The notes beneath the pieces are model-generated. The model was given only the letters and a program-made list of their open reading frames with translations, searched no databases and had not been told where the DNA came from. Below are positions 1 through 6,203 of a stretch of 6,260 bases of DNA, one piece after another (the stretch's first letter is position 1; each line of letters opens with the position of its first letter). The DNA is from Acidobacteriota bacterium. Its GTDB lineage: Bacteria > Acidobacteriota > Terriglobia > Acidoferrales > UBA7541. Made by a program: the position numbers and the translations under genes. The stretch is taken from the NCBI GenBank assembly GCA_019239815.1, contig JAFAZL010000443.1:1-6260 (forward strand), in the 5' to 3' direction.

Positions 1-258
1 TGGAAGTCTGGTTCTATCTCGAATAGGAACCGCGGCCGAGAGGCCAACACACGCGCCGAAGTATCAGAAAGAACTTACACCCGCGCTCCTCCGCAGCGCG
101 CCGGGAGAGCTTTTGCCCTCTTGACAAAGACCTATCATGGAAGTCGCGTTACCGCCAACCTAAAAACGGTGGAAGTAAAGCTGCGACGGCACCTAAGTCA
201 CTGGTTGTGTGTGGACGCGAAGATGGGTCCGCAAACCGCTCTCGCCATCCGCCAGACC

Positions 259-318
259 GTTATTTTAACGGACTTATATATTACCCATAACTTGACACCC
301 TATTGGGGTTATTTTAAC
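259..318 (+). repeat. Direct repeat pair of 11 bp in the upstream region of the nuclease gene
   Basis: The 11-mer GTTATTTTAAC occurs at 259-269 and again at 308-318, 49 bp apart, and both copies are followed by further A/T-rich sequence of similar character. The two copies flank a perfect TTGACA hexamer. This placement would suit a pair of operator half-sites for a regulator of the downstream gene, but low-complexity AT-rich DNA can yield such repeats by chance and no regulator gene is visible in the window. Confidence 0.35.
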
Positions 319-332
319 TATATTAATATATT
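292..332 (+). promoter_or_regulatory. Probable promoter region of the PD-(D/E)xK nuclease gene
   Basis: A perfect -35 consensus TTGACA lies at 292-297. The best -10-like hexamers, TATATT at 319-324 and again at 327-332, are spaced 21 and 29 bp away, longer than the usual 16-18 bp. TATAGT at 342-347 is another candidate -10 but has no good -35. The region is the most AT-rich in the window and lies just upstream of a gene with a strong ribosome binding site, so a promoter somewhere here is likely, but the exact hexamer pair is uncertain. Confidence 0.35.
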
Positions 333-359
333 TAATTTAAGTATAGTAATCAGCGCTTT

Positions 360-365
360 AGGAGG
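360..365 (+). promoter_or_regulatory. Strong Shine-Dalgarno sequence
   Basis: AGGAGG, a full match to the 16S anti-Shine-Dalgarno, ends 10 bases before the ATG at 376. It fixes the start of the nuclease gene and suggests efficient translation. No other gene in the window has one as good. Confidence 0.8.
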
Positions 366-375
366 CTAGTCCCCG

Positions 376-1314
376 ATGGCAAACGTTCCTCTGCTTTATT
401 GGCTTAAGGAAAAGAAGGCCGTGACGCTGACTGCGAGCCCGTTCAAGTCAGAACAAGAAAGTCAGCACACGATATTCAAGACCCCAGCAATCTTAGGTGT
501 TTTGGGCGACATATACCCTCTAAAACGCCAGGTCAGAGGTGGCTCCAAGCCCGGAATTCCCGACATCGTTGGCATCGACTCGGATGGCGCTGTATGCGTA
601 ATAGAAATGAAGAACACAGATGTCGATGCGGGCGTAATCCCCCAAGTTCTGCAGTACGCGATTTGGGCGGAAACGAATCCTGATTCGATCAAATCGCTTT
701 GGCTCGAAGCAGCAGATCGGCCAGATGGTGTGACAATCGACTGGGAGCATTATGCTGTTCGCATCCTCGTGATTGCGCCTTCAATTGATCGGACAACTCT
801 GGAGAACGTGAATAAGATTGATTACACCGTGGACCTGCTTGAGATTGCGCGATGGTCGCACGGTAAAGAGTCTTGGCTATTAGTGAACAAACTTGAAGCG
901 ATTTCCAACAAGAGAGTACGACCAGTCTCCGGTTTGAGAGTTTACGATCGGGCAGTGTATGAAACCTTGTACAACCCCAAGAGCGTTCCAGGTTTTCTGA
1001 CCGTGTGCGAAAAGTTACAGGAGTTTACCGCGAGGAATAAGTGGCCTATAGAGACGAAGTTCAATAAGCACTATTTTGGCTGCAAAATAGGGAACAACAT
1101 TGTTTTTGGTGTCAAATGGCTGAGCAGCCGTTCTTATGCCCTCTTTTTCAAAGTCCCGGAGCCCTATGCCCACAGGACGAAAGTGCAGGGGTTCAAGATG
1201 CAGCGATACGGAAAACTGTGGCATGAGGCTATCTTTCCCGTGACGGCGGAGAATATTAACCTTAAAAGATTTGTCGATTTCTTTCAAACCGCATTGGAAC
1301 AGAGAATGGACTGA
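376..1314 (+). CDS. PD-(D/E)xK superfamily nuclease-like protein, 312 residues
   Basis: This is an intact reading frame starting at ATG behind AGGAGG. The N-terminal half carries a textbook PD-(D/E)xK nuclease core: Pro62-Asp63 in GIPDIVG, then after a beta turn Glu77-x-Lys79 in VIEMK, then Gln90 and QY at 93-94 on the following helix, the arrangement seen in Holliday-junction resolvase/NucS-like and many restriction-type nucleases. Glu27 is a candidate upstream metal ligand. Residues from about 195 to 312 form a separate C-terminal region rich in aromatic and basic residues that I cannot assign to a named family. There is no signal peptide or membrane segment, so it should be cytoplasmic. 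The nuclease fold is well supported; the substrate is not. Neighbouring remnants of a PLD-type protein and a restriction helicase-nuclease suggest a role in DNA restriction or defence, but this is inferred from context. Unlike those neighbours it shows no frameshift. Confidence 0.85.
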   Translation: MANVPLLYWLKEKKAVTLTASPFKSEQESQHTIFKTPAILGVLGDIYPLKRQVRGGSKPGIPDIVGIDSDGAVCVIEMKNTDVDAGVIPQVLQYAIWAETNPDSIKSLWLEAADRPDGVTIDWEHYAVRILVIAPSIDRTTLENVNKIDYTVDLLEIARWSHGKESWLLVNKLEAISNKRVRPVSGLRVYDRAVYETLYNPKSVPGFLTVCEKLQEFTARNKWPIETKFNKHYFGCKIGNNIVFGVKWLSSRSYALFFKVPEPYAHRTKVQGFKMQRYGKLWHEAIFPVTAENINLKRFVDFFQTALEQRMD

Positions 1315-2069
1315 AAAGTTCGCGTTCGCTGCAACGAATCGACAAACCGACCTATTGCACTTCGGAGAGACGATCTGGGCAGGCAATAAATTCAGCTGGC
1401 TGGCCGCTTCTCGCCAACTGATCGAACAGGTTAACCGGGGAAATCATTACGCGATGTTGGAGGCCATCCTCGATGCGCTAGAACAACGTAACAAAACGGC
1501 AATCGCTCGAACTGACTGGAACGCCGCGACGCACATTGCTGCGCGACACCGAAGATTGAACAACTCTCCGCGTCTTTGAAGGACCCAGGAATTGCGCGCG
1601 AATTGCTGTCGCCGAGCAGAAACCGTTCGCTGCTAAATCGCAAATACGCGAAATGCTCGAATCTGCACAGACGGAAATTTTCGTCGTCGATCCCTACATT
1701 GGCGTGGGAACCCTGGATTGCCTTCGGACAATCTATGCGCCAGTGCGATTGTTGACGGGGGCGCACTCAAGCTCAGTTGAAAGCGGTTTTGAAGCGGCGC
1801 TCAAGGCGTTCCAAACCGAGGGACATCAGATTCAAGTCAGACAGCATGCGAAACTTCATGGTCGTCACATTGTATTTAATGAGCGATGCTGGCTAGTCGG
1901 GTCCTCTCTTAAAGACGCTGGTCGCAAAGCTTTTCATACTATGGAAATCATCGATTCAAAGGCTCCTGTTGTTGCCGATCTAGAACAAAAGTGGATCGAT
2001 GCATCTGTTTATCCGCCCACACCAGTAGCAGCGCCCTACCTAACGACGACAATGTTTAGGGCATTCTGA
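1271..2069 (+). pseudogene. Frameshifted gene with C-terminal phospholipase D-like (HKD-type) domain
   Basis: The product has to be read across three + frames. Piece one (to about 1540) includes segments such as WTEKFAFAATNR and HYAMLEAILDALEQ. Piece two (about 1543-1608) reads TPKIEQLSASLKDPGIAREL. Piece three (from about 1608) reads AEQKPFAAKSQIREML, then EIFVVDPYIG, and runs to the stop at 2067-2069. Both changes are consistent with one missing base. The last piece resembles the PLD-like phosphodiesterase fold: a helix, a beta strand ending in VVDPYIG, and later KLHGRHIVFN followed by LVGSSLKDAG, the pattern of the HKD variant with HxR in place of HxK; the usual Asp is Asn here. The N-terminal piece is not recognised. 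The start is uncertain: TTG at 1271 would overlap the previous gene by 44 bp and has no ribosome binding site. It follows the nuclease gene on the same strand and could have been its operon partner. Sequencing error is an alternative explanation for the frame changes. Confidence 0.6.
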
Positions 2070-2669
2070 CTTGGGCATGAAGAATTTCGTGGATGTCGGT
2101 CGGGTGCCGCGAAACATCCGAGGACCAGTTCCCAAAGCCACCGTGCGAATTGACAGCCCTCACCCACTCTGCTAGGAATTCGCGCTTTGTTTGCTGTTCC
2201 TGATTGTCCTGGCCTTTCACTTCGAGGACGAGCGTTTTGCCGTTCGCCATTCGAACAAGATAGTCGGGCCGGAATTTGCGGATGACCCCTCGAAAGGAGT
2301 ACGTGATTTCGAATCCGAGGTGATCATTTTTTGCCCAGGCTGCGACCAGTTCACTGCGATCCAATTCGAACGCTTCGCTGGCTTCCCACCGACTGTCAAA
2401 AACACTCATGTTGATGTGCGAGTGTTTCGTATGTTCGCAAGGCTTGCCGGTATACCAGGGGAGCATGTCGCCGGTGGAGCGAATGGGACGTTCAGTGTCA
2501 AAAATGGGGACCAACGCCTCTTTATTTTCAAAATCGATGGCCTGCTTGATGTGTTCGGCGATGCTGCTCATGCGAACGGCTATCACGATTCGTCGTCGGA
2601 GTTCGTCGTTATTGAAAAAGGGCGGGTCAACGCGGAGCTTGTCGCTCCAGATAAATTCCTCAACAATGC

Positions 2670-2672
2670 GGG
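2670..2672 (-). other. Frameshift in res (extra base in a C run)
   Basis: On the - strand the coding sequence runs through a CCC triplet. Before it the frame reads LLAQII, after it RIVEEFIWSDK. Removing one C would give continuous LLAQIIRIVEEF, the expected wording for this family. The upstream frame hits a stop three codons later. Confidence 0.75.
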
Positions 2673-2974
2673 ATGATCTGGGCAAGCAGATATTCGCGAT
2701 TCCCCTTCCAAGTCGCCTTCATCTGCTCATGGATGTACCCAGCCGTCGAGAAAACCGCCTTTTGCAATCGAAACTGATCCGCCATTTCACGTAGGCGGAT
2801 TTCGGCGCGTTCGCGTTCGTGAGGGTTGCCGTCGAGCATCGGCGCGAGTTCTGCGATGGTGGCCGTTTCGTAGGCATCCAGAACTAGCGGCTTGGCTTTC
2901 GCGAGGTCCAGAGTGAGCGTTCGCCGATATTCGTGGTCAATGCGAAGAACGTTGGGCCAAACAACGTTGAACGA

Positions 2975-2979
2975 TTTTT
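2975..2979 (-). other. Frameshift in res (extra base in an A5 run)
   Basis: The - strand has five A residues. Upstream the frame reads TRIEALSERK; downstream the frame that continues the protein reads SFNVVWPNVLRI and stays open for about 100 codons through LDLAKAKPLVLDAYETATIAEL. Dropping one A joins the two. The upstream frame otherwise ends at 2937. Confidence 0.8.
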
Positions 2980-3745
2980 CTCTCCGACAGAGCTTCTATT
3001 CGTGTCGTTGGTGCAGGAGGAGGAGAAGGTTCATCCCCGCCGCCTTCGTGGGGCAAGAAAGAGAATGGGACACCGAAGATGTTGACGTACTCTGGCCGAA
3101 AGAAGCCAGTACTCTCATCGATTTCGTAGGAGGTGCGACGAAGCCCCCGTCCGACTACCTGCTCGCAGAGCAACTGGGAGGTGAAGGCGCGGAGGCCCAT
3201 GTGGGTGACTGTTTTTGCGTCCCAGCCTTCGGAAAGCATTCCAACAGAAATGACGCTCTGAATTTTTTCACCCGGTTGACCCCGTAGCCCCACCGTATCC
3301 ACTTGGCGGCGCAGCAATTCGGCTTGTTCCTTTTTTGTGAGCTTCTTGACCGGCGCGCCGTTCTCGCCTTCCCCTTCGTCATCATCTTCCGCTGACGGTT
3401 TCTTGTAGAGGCCAAGTTGGACTGGCTCGTCTTGTTCCTCAGCCATATCGAGAACTTTTGAGTCGATATGCAGAATCCTTTCGGGGTCGCACAGCCCGTC
3501 GATGTTGATGCGCTTCCGCGTGAACCTGAATTCGACACGCGCAGCGGTAAAGGTGGTGTTTGCAACAGTAATCATTACGGGTGGAGTCGGTTGTTTGTCT
3601 TTCTTCCACCGCAGCAGGGTTTCGCGCCGGTCCTTCCCAAGCAAGTGGAAGCCCGTCACAACGAGGTCCGGCAGCGGTGTTTGCGGCTCGACCTTGCGAT
3701 TCAGATCGGGCTTCACATCGGGATCGACATATATGTGGTAGAAGC

Positions 3746-3752
3746 GGGAGGG
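3746..3752 (-). other. Frameshift in res (missing base in CCCTCCC)
   Basis: On the - strand the frame reading DDGKLDSKYP changes to SRFYHIYVDPDVKPDLNRK across CCCTCCC. Adding one base restores continuity. Without that the upstream frame ends at 3713 with a short unrelated tail. Confidence 0.75.
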
Positions 3753-4122
3753 TACTTGGAGTCGAGTTTCCCGTCGTCACGCACCACTACGCGAGGCGTC
3801 TTGACGAGTCCGGACTCAATAGCATCGTTTAGGCCGAAGTCGCTTACGATCCAACTAAAAAGGGTTTCGTCGCCGCTCTTCCGGCCCGTAGGGGCAAATG
3901 GCGTCGCTGTGAGGTCAAAACATGTGAGAATTCCGCGGGCTCGATGGATTCGATCCAAACCTCCAACCCATTTGGTCGCCTCGTTCACCTCGTCTTTGGA
4001 CAATCCCGCGACCCGAACTTTGGGTGGAACACGCCACGCGTGATGGGCTTCGTCATTTAGGACAATGATGTTCCGTGCAGAGGCCATTTCACCGAGTACG
4101 TCCCGAACGTAGGCTTCATCGA

Positions 4123-4132
4123 TTTTGGCCCC
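4123..4132 (-). other. Frameshift in res (extra base in GGGGCCAAAA)
   Basis: On the - strand the frame ending LDWESEEQLGKKRTMDKWG gives way to KIDEAYVRDVLGEMAS across the run GGGGCCAAAA. Removing one base joins them; the upstream frame otherwise stops at 4116, before the DEAH box. Confidence 0.75.
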
Positions 4133-4603
4133 ACTTGTCCATAGTGCGTTTTTTGCCGAGTTGCTCTTCGCTTTCCCAATCGAGCTTGTGCCAATTGAGA
4201 ATCTGAACGCGGGAGTTTTGCCCCTGCCGGAGCTTATCTTCGAGTCCCGGTGGAACGATTTGAAACTCGGTGTAGTAGTTGCCGGGAGTTCCGGGCACAA
4301 GGACCTGGAGACGGTTCTTGACGGTGAGGCCTGGGGCGACCAGCAGAATGTTTTTTGAAAACCGCTTGTCCTGCGGGTAAGTGACTTTGTTGAGGACCTG
4401 CCATGCGATCAGCATGGACATCAGGATGGTCTTGCCGGAGCCGGTGGCCATCTCGCAGCAGAGTCGCGGGAAGGGACCGCTATCGCCGAGGACTTCGATA
4501 CCCACTCGATCAGAAGCGGGTGCCTCGACTAGCCACATGAGTGTTTCGATGGCCTCGAGCTGGCAGAAAGAGAAGCGGCGATTCGCGTCGCGCTGTTCAG
4601 GGT

Positions 4604-4612
4604 CCTCGGGCG
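4604..4612. other. Junction between res remnant and integrase remnant
   Basis: To the left, the - strand still encodes plausible Res protein (DPEQRDANRRFSFCQ). To the right, from about 4609, the + strand encodes integrase (GEFGSPKTKSRRRVIPI). The two coding signals meet within about ten bases, with neither gene's other half present. This is what a deletion or recombination breakpoint looks like. The exact base cannot be fixed from sequence alone, since both readings remain open for a few codons past it. Confidence 0.65.
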
Positions 4613-5055
4613 AATTCGGCTCGCCGAAGACGAAAAGCAGGCGCCGCGTAATTCCGATCAGTGCAGCGCTTATGCACCGGTTGGAAGATCACCGGAGGCA
4701 AACGGAACCGGCAAGTCCTGAAGAGCTTGTCTTTCAAACACCAACGGGAACTCCGCTCAACGCCAAAAACCCGTACAACCGGGAGCTTCCGCCCGCGTGC
4801 GATCGGCTCGGATCGCCGCGCATTTCGTGGCACTCGTTTCGGCACACGCATGTGACTCTCCTGCATGCGAACGGCGAGACTCTAAAGACCGCTCAGGCTC
4901 TGCTTGGGCATTCGGACTTGGAGACAACGCTGAACACGTACACACATACCATTCCGGTCTCGCAAAGGCATGCGGTGGAGCGAGTCGCGGGAGTTTTGTT
5001 CTCAGTTGTTCTCAACTCCGCATCGGATGAGAATCCGAGCGGACGTGTAAATTAG
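4609..5055 (+). pseudogene. Tyrosine recombinase (phage/island integrase), C-terminal catalytic remnant
   Basis: About 148 residues of a site-specific integrase remain. The beta-hairpin PKTKSRRRVIPI with its catalytic-type Lys (codon 4627-4629) comes first, then box II HSFRHT (His 4831-4833, Arg 4840-4842), the LGH motif (4903-4911) and the Tyr nucleophile in NTYTH (Tyr codon 4939-4941), ending at TAG 5053-5055. Missing are the box I Arg, the rest of the catalytic N-lobe and the whole N-terminal DNA-binding arm and core-binding domain, so it cannot be active. A longer open frame continues leftwards to 4381, but that part is antisense to res and not integrase-like. The gene points at the 3' end of tRNA-Lys 28 bp away, the standard position for an integrase whose attachment site is that tRNA. 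Identification is firm; pseudogene status follows from the missing half. Confidence 0.88.
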
Positions 5056-5083
5056 TGAAAGCAAAAGTAATACGCGGAAATTT
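5056..5083. other. Spacer between integrase remnant and tRNA 3' end, probable island boundary
   Basis: These 28 bp separate the integrase stop from the encoded CCA of tRNA-Lys. In islands integrated at a tRNA, the crossover usually lies in the tRNA 3' end itself, so this spacer is probably the first island DNA. I see no second copy of the tRNA 3' end elsewhere in the window, so the far attachment site, if it survives, is outside to the left. Confidence 0.4.
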
Positions 5084-5158
5084 TGGTGAGCCGGGGAGGA
5101 CTCGAACCTCCAACCCGTTGATTAAGAGTCAACTGCTCTACCATTGAGCTACCGGCCC
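5084..5158 (-). tRNA. tRNA-Lys (anticodon CUU)
   Basis: The - strand folds into a complete cloverleaf. The acceptor GGGCCGG pairs with CCGGCTC (one G-U). The D arm is GCTC/GAGC with loop AATGGTA. The anticodon stem is GTTGA/TCAAC with loop CTCTTAA, giving anticodon CTT (Lys, codon AAG). The variable loop is five bases, and the T arm is GGAGG/CCTCC with loop TTCGAGT. The discriminator is A at 5087, followed by an encoded CCA (5084-5086). The body is 72 nt, 75 with CCA. Its 3' end faces the integrase remnant, so it is the likely chromosomal attachment site of the island to the left. Confidence 0.97.
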
Positions 5159-5173
5159 GTGAGCAATCCTAAA

Positions 5174-5202
5174 ATTTTACACGTGCTGCGCGCCTTTGTC
5201 GA
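5174..5202 (-). promoter_or_regulatory. Promoter of tRNA-Lys
   Basis: On the - strand TCGACA (5197-5202, five of six matches to TTGACA) is followed after exactly 17 bp by TAAAAT (5174-5179, five of six to TATAAT). Initiation would fall around 5167, a few bases before the tRNA at 5158. The -35 element overlaps the left arm of the neighbouring inverted repeat. Confidence 0.65.
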
Positions 5203-5234
5203 ACCGCCTCGATAGAAAAATTTATGCGGTTCGA
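5199..5234. repeat. Perfect 9-bp inverted repeat between phosphoesterase gene and tRNA-Lys
   Basis: Arms TCGAACCGC (5199-5207) and GCGGTTCGA (5226-5234) are perfectly complementary around an 18-base AT-rich loop. It begins 9 bp after the phosphoesterase stop, where a terminator would be expected, but neither strand has a T run after the second arm, so a classical intrinsic terminator is not supported. The left arm overlaps the tRNA promoter -35 element. It may be a transcript-end hairpin, a protein binding site or chance. Confidence 0.5.
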
Positions 5235-5243
5235 ACATCCACT

Positions 5244-6203
5244 TCACTTCTCCCGCAGCACCGCCACCAACTCCCCAGCCACTTCCCTCGCCCGCTCAAG
5301 ATCGCCCGGCTCAAACGAAATAGCCGCGACGCGAGGATGCCCACCACCACCAAACTTCTCGGCTAGCGAAGCCAAATTCTTGTCCGCGGTCGCCTGATTC
5401 CAGGGATTCGTCCCCAGTGAAACCTTCGCGCGCACTTTTGATGAACTGACGCTCACCGAGTAAACGCATTCGCGATGCAGCAAATAGGGAATGAATTTGT
5501 TGTATCCCTCAAGATCTAGGTCGCTTACATCAAAAAAGATCACCCCGTCGCGCGCTTCGCATCGCTCTCTCAAAATTTCGATCGAACGGCGATGCCGTTC
5601 CAGCAATGGCCCGAGATGCTTCGCCACCAGAGGCAACTCAATCACTTCCGACAACGGCTTGTATGCAAGCTCTGGAATAATCCGCGAGGGAATTCCATCC
5701 TCAGGCGCCGCTTCGATCACCAGCGCCAGCTTCGTCGCCGGCTCCGAAATCTCCACCGCCGATTCCGGCGTCGGATATTGCGCTCCATCAATGATGTCGC
5801 CCCAATGAATCAAATCCGCGAGCGGCTTCGTATCGAATCCAAATTTCTCCGCACCGACTGTCGCGATCAACTTCGTGCACGACTTATAGTCCGGCTCGTA
5901 AAACATGTGCGGCGTCTGGTGCGTCCGAAAGTGCTCCGCATCCTGCGGCGTCAAAAACGCGCTCTGATGATGATCGAACCACCATGTCAGCTTCGGCGAA
6001 TTCGAATATTTGAAATCGACGATCGCGTTTTCGTCGCCGTCGAAAAGTCCAGGCTCCCACGGCTGCTTCGCCTTGTGCGTCATCCCCGTGAAACCAAACT
6101 CCGCGTTCGCATCAAACCGTTCGCGATACATGCGATAGAACAAAGCAGCGGATGCGGTGCCGTCAAAACATCGATCGTGAAAGCAGAGTCGAACTCGGGT
6201 CAT
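5244..6203 (-). CDS. DHH/DHHA1-family phosphoesterase, 319 residues
   Basis: This is an intact gene with the DHH phosphoesterase motifs in order: HDRCFDG at residues 9-15 (His and Asp metal ligands), VDF at 62-64 (Asp63), DHH at 77-79 in WFDHHQS, GDIIDG at 135-140 (Asp136 as a likely ligand), then a linker and a C-terminal DHHA1 domain with the substrate-binding loop GGGGHP at 285-290. The family includes NrnA-type nano-RNases, cyclic dinucleotide phosphodiesterases and RecJ; at about 320 residues with one DHH and one DHHA1 domain this is closest in size to NrnA-type enzymes, which use manganese to hydrolyse short oligonucleotides or pAp. The N-terminal motif is diverged from classical NrnA, so the substrate is uncertain. 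No membrane or signal segment is seen. The ATG at 6203 has only a distant AAGGA (15 bases away); no better start is evident. It lies upstream of tRNA-Lys on the same strand and is probably chromosomal backbone. Confidence 0.85.
   Translation of the reverse strand: MTRVRLCFHDRCFDGTASAALFYRMYRERFDANAEFGFTGMTHKAKQPWEPGLFDGDENAIVDFKYSNSPKLTWWFDHHQSAFLTPQDAEHFRTHQTPHMFYEPDYKSCTKLIATVGAEKFGFDTKPLADLIHWGDIIDGAQYPTPESAVEISEPATKLALVIEAAPEDGIPSRIIPELAYKPLSEVIELPLVAKHLGPLLERHRRSIEILRERCEARDGVIFFDVSDLDLEGYNKFIPYLLHRECVYSVSVSSSKVRAKVSLGTNPWNQATADKNLASLAEKFGGGGHPRVAAISFEPGDLERAREVAGELVAVLREK

Larger units (their letters stand above)
1..375. other. Left non-coding stretch, AT-rich at its right end
   Basis: I find no convincing gene here. 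One + frame stays open from base 1 to 369, but its translation is basic, low in recognisable structure, has no ribosome binding site before any start and runs through the AT-rich segment, so I treat it as chance. A second + frame open from base 2 ends at 126; it could be the last 41 codons of a gene entering from the left, but I recognise nothing in it. A small GC-rich hairpin (arms 82-87 and 95-100, 7-base loop) is followed about ten bases later by only four T residues, so it is a poor terminator. Composition drops sharply to AT-rich between about 260 and 350, just before the first gene. Confidence 0.5.
2056..4607 (-). pseudogene. Type III restriction Res-like helicase-nuclease, N-terminally truncated, four frameshifts
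   Basis: About 850 residues can be read on the - strand. In order: RFSFCQLEAIETL (about 4548-4586), Walker A ATGSGKT (4428-4448), the DEAH box (4043-4054), LTATPF (near 3900), SEGWD (near 3220), motif VI QVVGRGLRR (3135-3161), DTERPIRSTGDM and PWYTGKPCE (near 2450-2500), and a C-terminal PD-(D/E)xK nuclease with Pro-Asp at 2263-2268 and ELVK-type EVK at 2215-2223. This is the layout of Res subunits of type III-like restriction systems (I recall the group as BPTD_3080-like): ATP-driven translocation coupled to DNA cleavage. Frames change near 4127, 3749, 2977 and 2671. No other internal stops are needed, so decay is recent or the indels are artefacts. The N-terminus (roughly 100-180 residues by my memory of the family) is replaced by integrase sequence. 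No methylase or Mod subunit is present. Its stop overlaps the convergent PLD gene by 14 bp. Confidence 0.88.

Noticed and set aside
82..114. Small GC-rich hairpin as an intrinsic terminator
   Set aside because: The stem is only 6 bp and the T run is four bases and ten bases away.
121..149. TTGACA at 121-126 as a promoter
   Set aside because: No acceptable -10 hexamer at 16-18 bp; a TATCAT follows after only six bases.
1..369. Open + frame across the left end, with a TTG start at 121
   Set aside because: No ribosome binding site, no recognisable motif, and its C-terminal part is a translation of the AT-rich promoter-like region.
1500..1620. Programmed -1 frameshifting in the PLD-like gene
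   Set aside because: No slippery heptamer or downstream structure stands out, and two successive programmed shifts in a cellular gene would be extraordinary.
1015..1766. - strand open frames at 1015-1386 and 1431-1766
   Set aside because: They are antisense to the nuclease and PLD-like genes, which carry clear family motifs; the - strand products do not.
2191..4043. Several + strand open frames of 80-190 codons (for example 2191-2676, 2892-3287, 3468-4043)
   Set aside because: All are antisense shadows of the res remnant, whose motifs on the - strand are unmistakable.
4381..4608. N-terminal extension of the integrase open frame
   Set aside because: This part is antisense to res, covering its Walker A region, and shows no integrase features such as the box I Arg.
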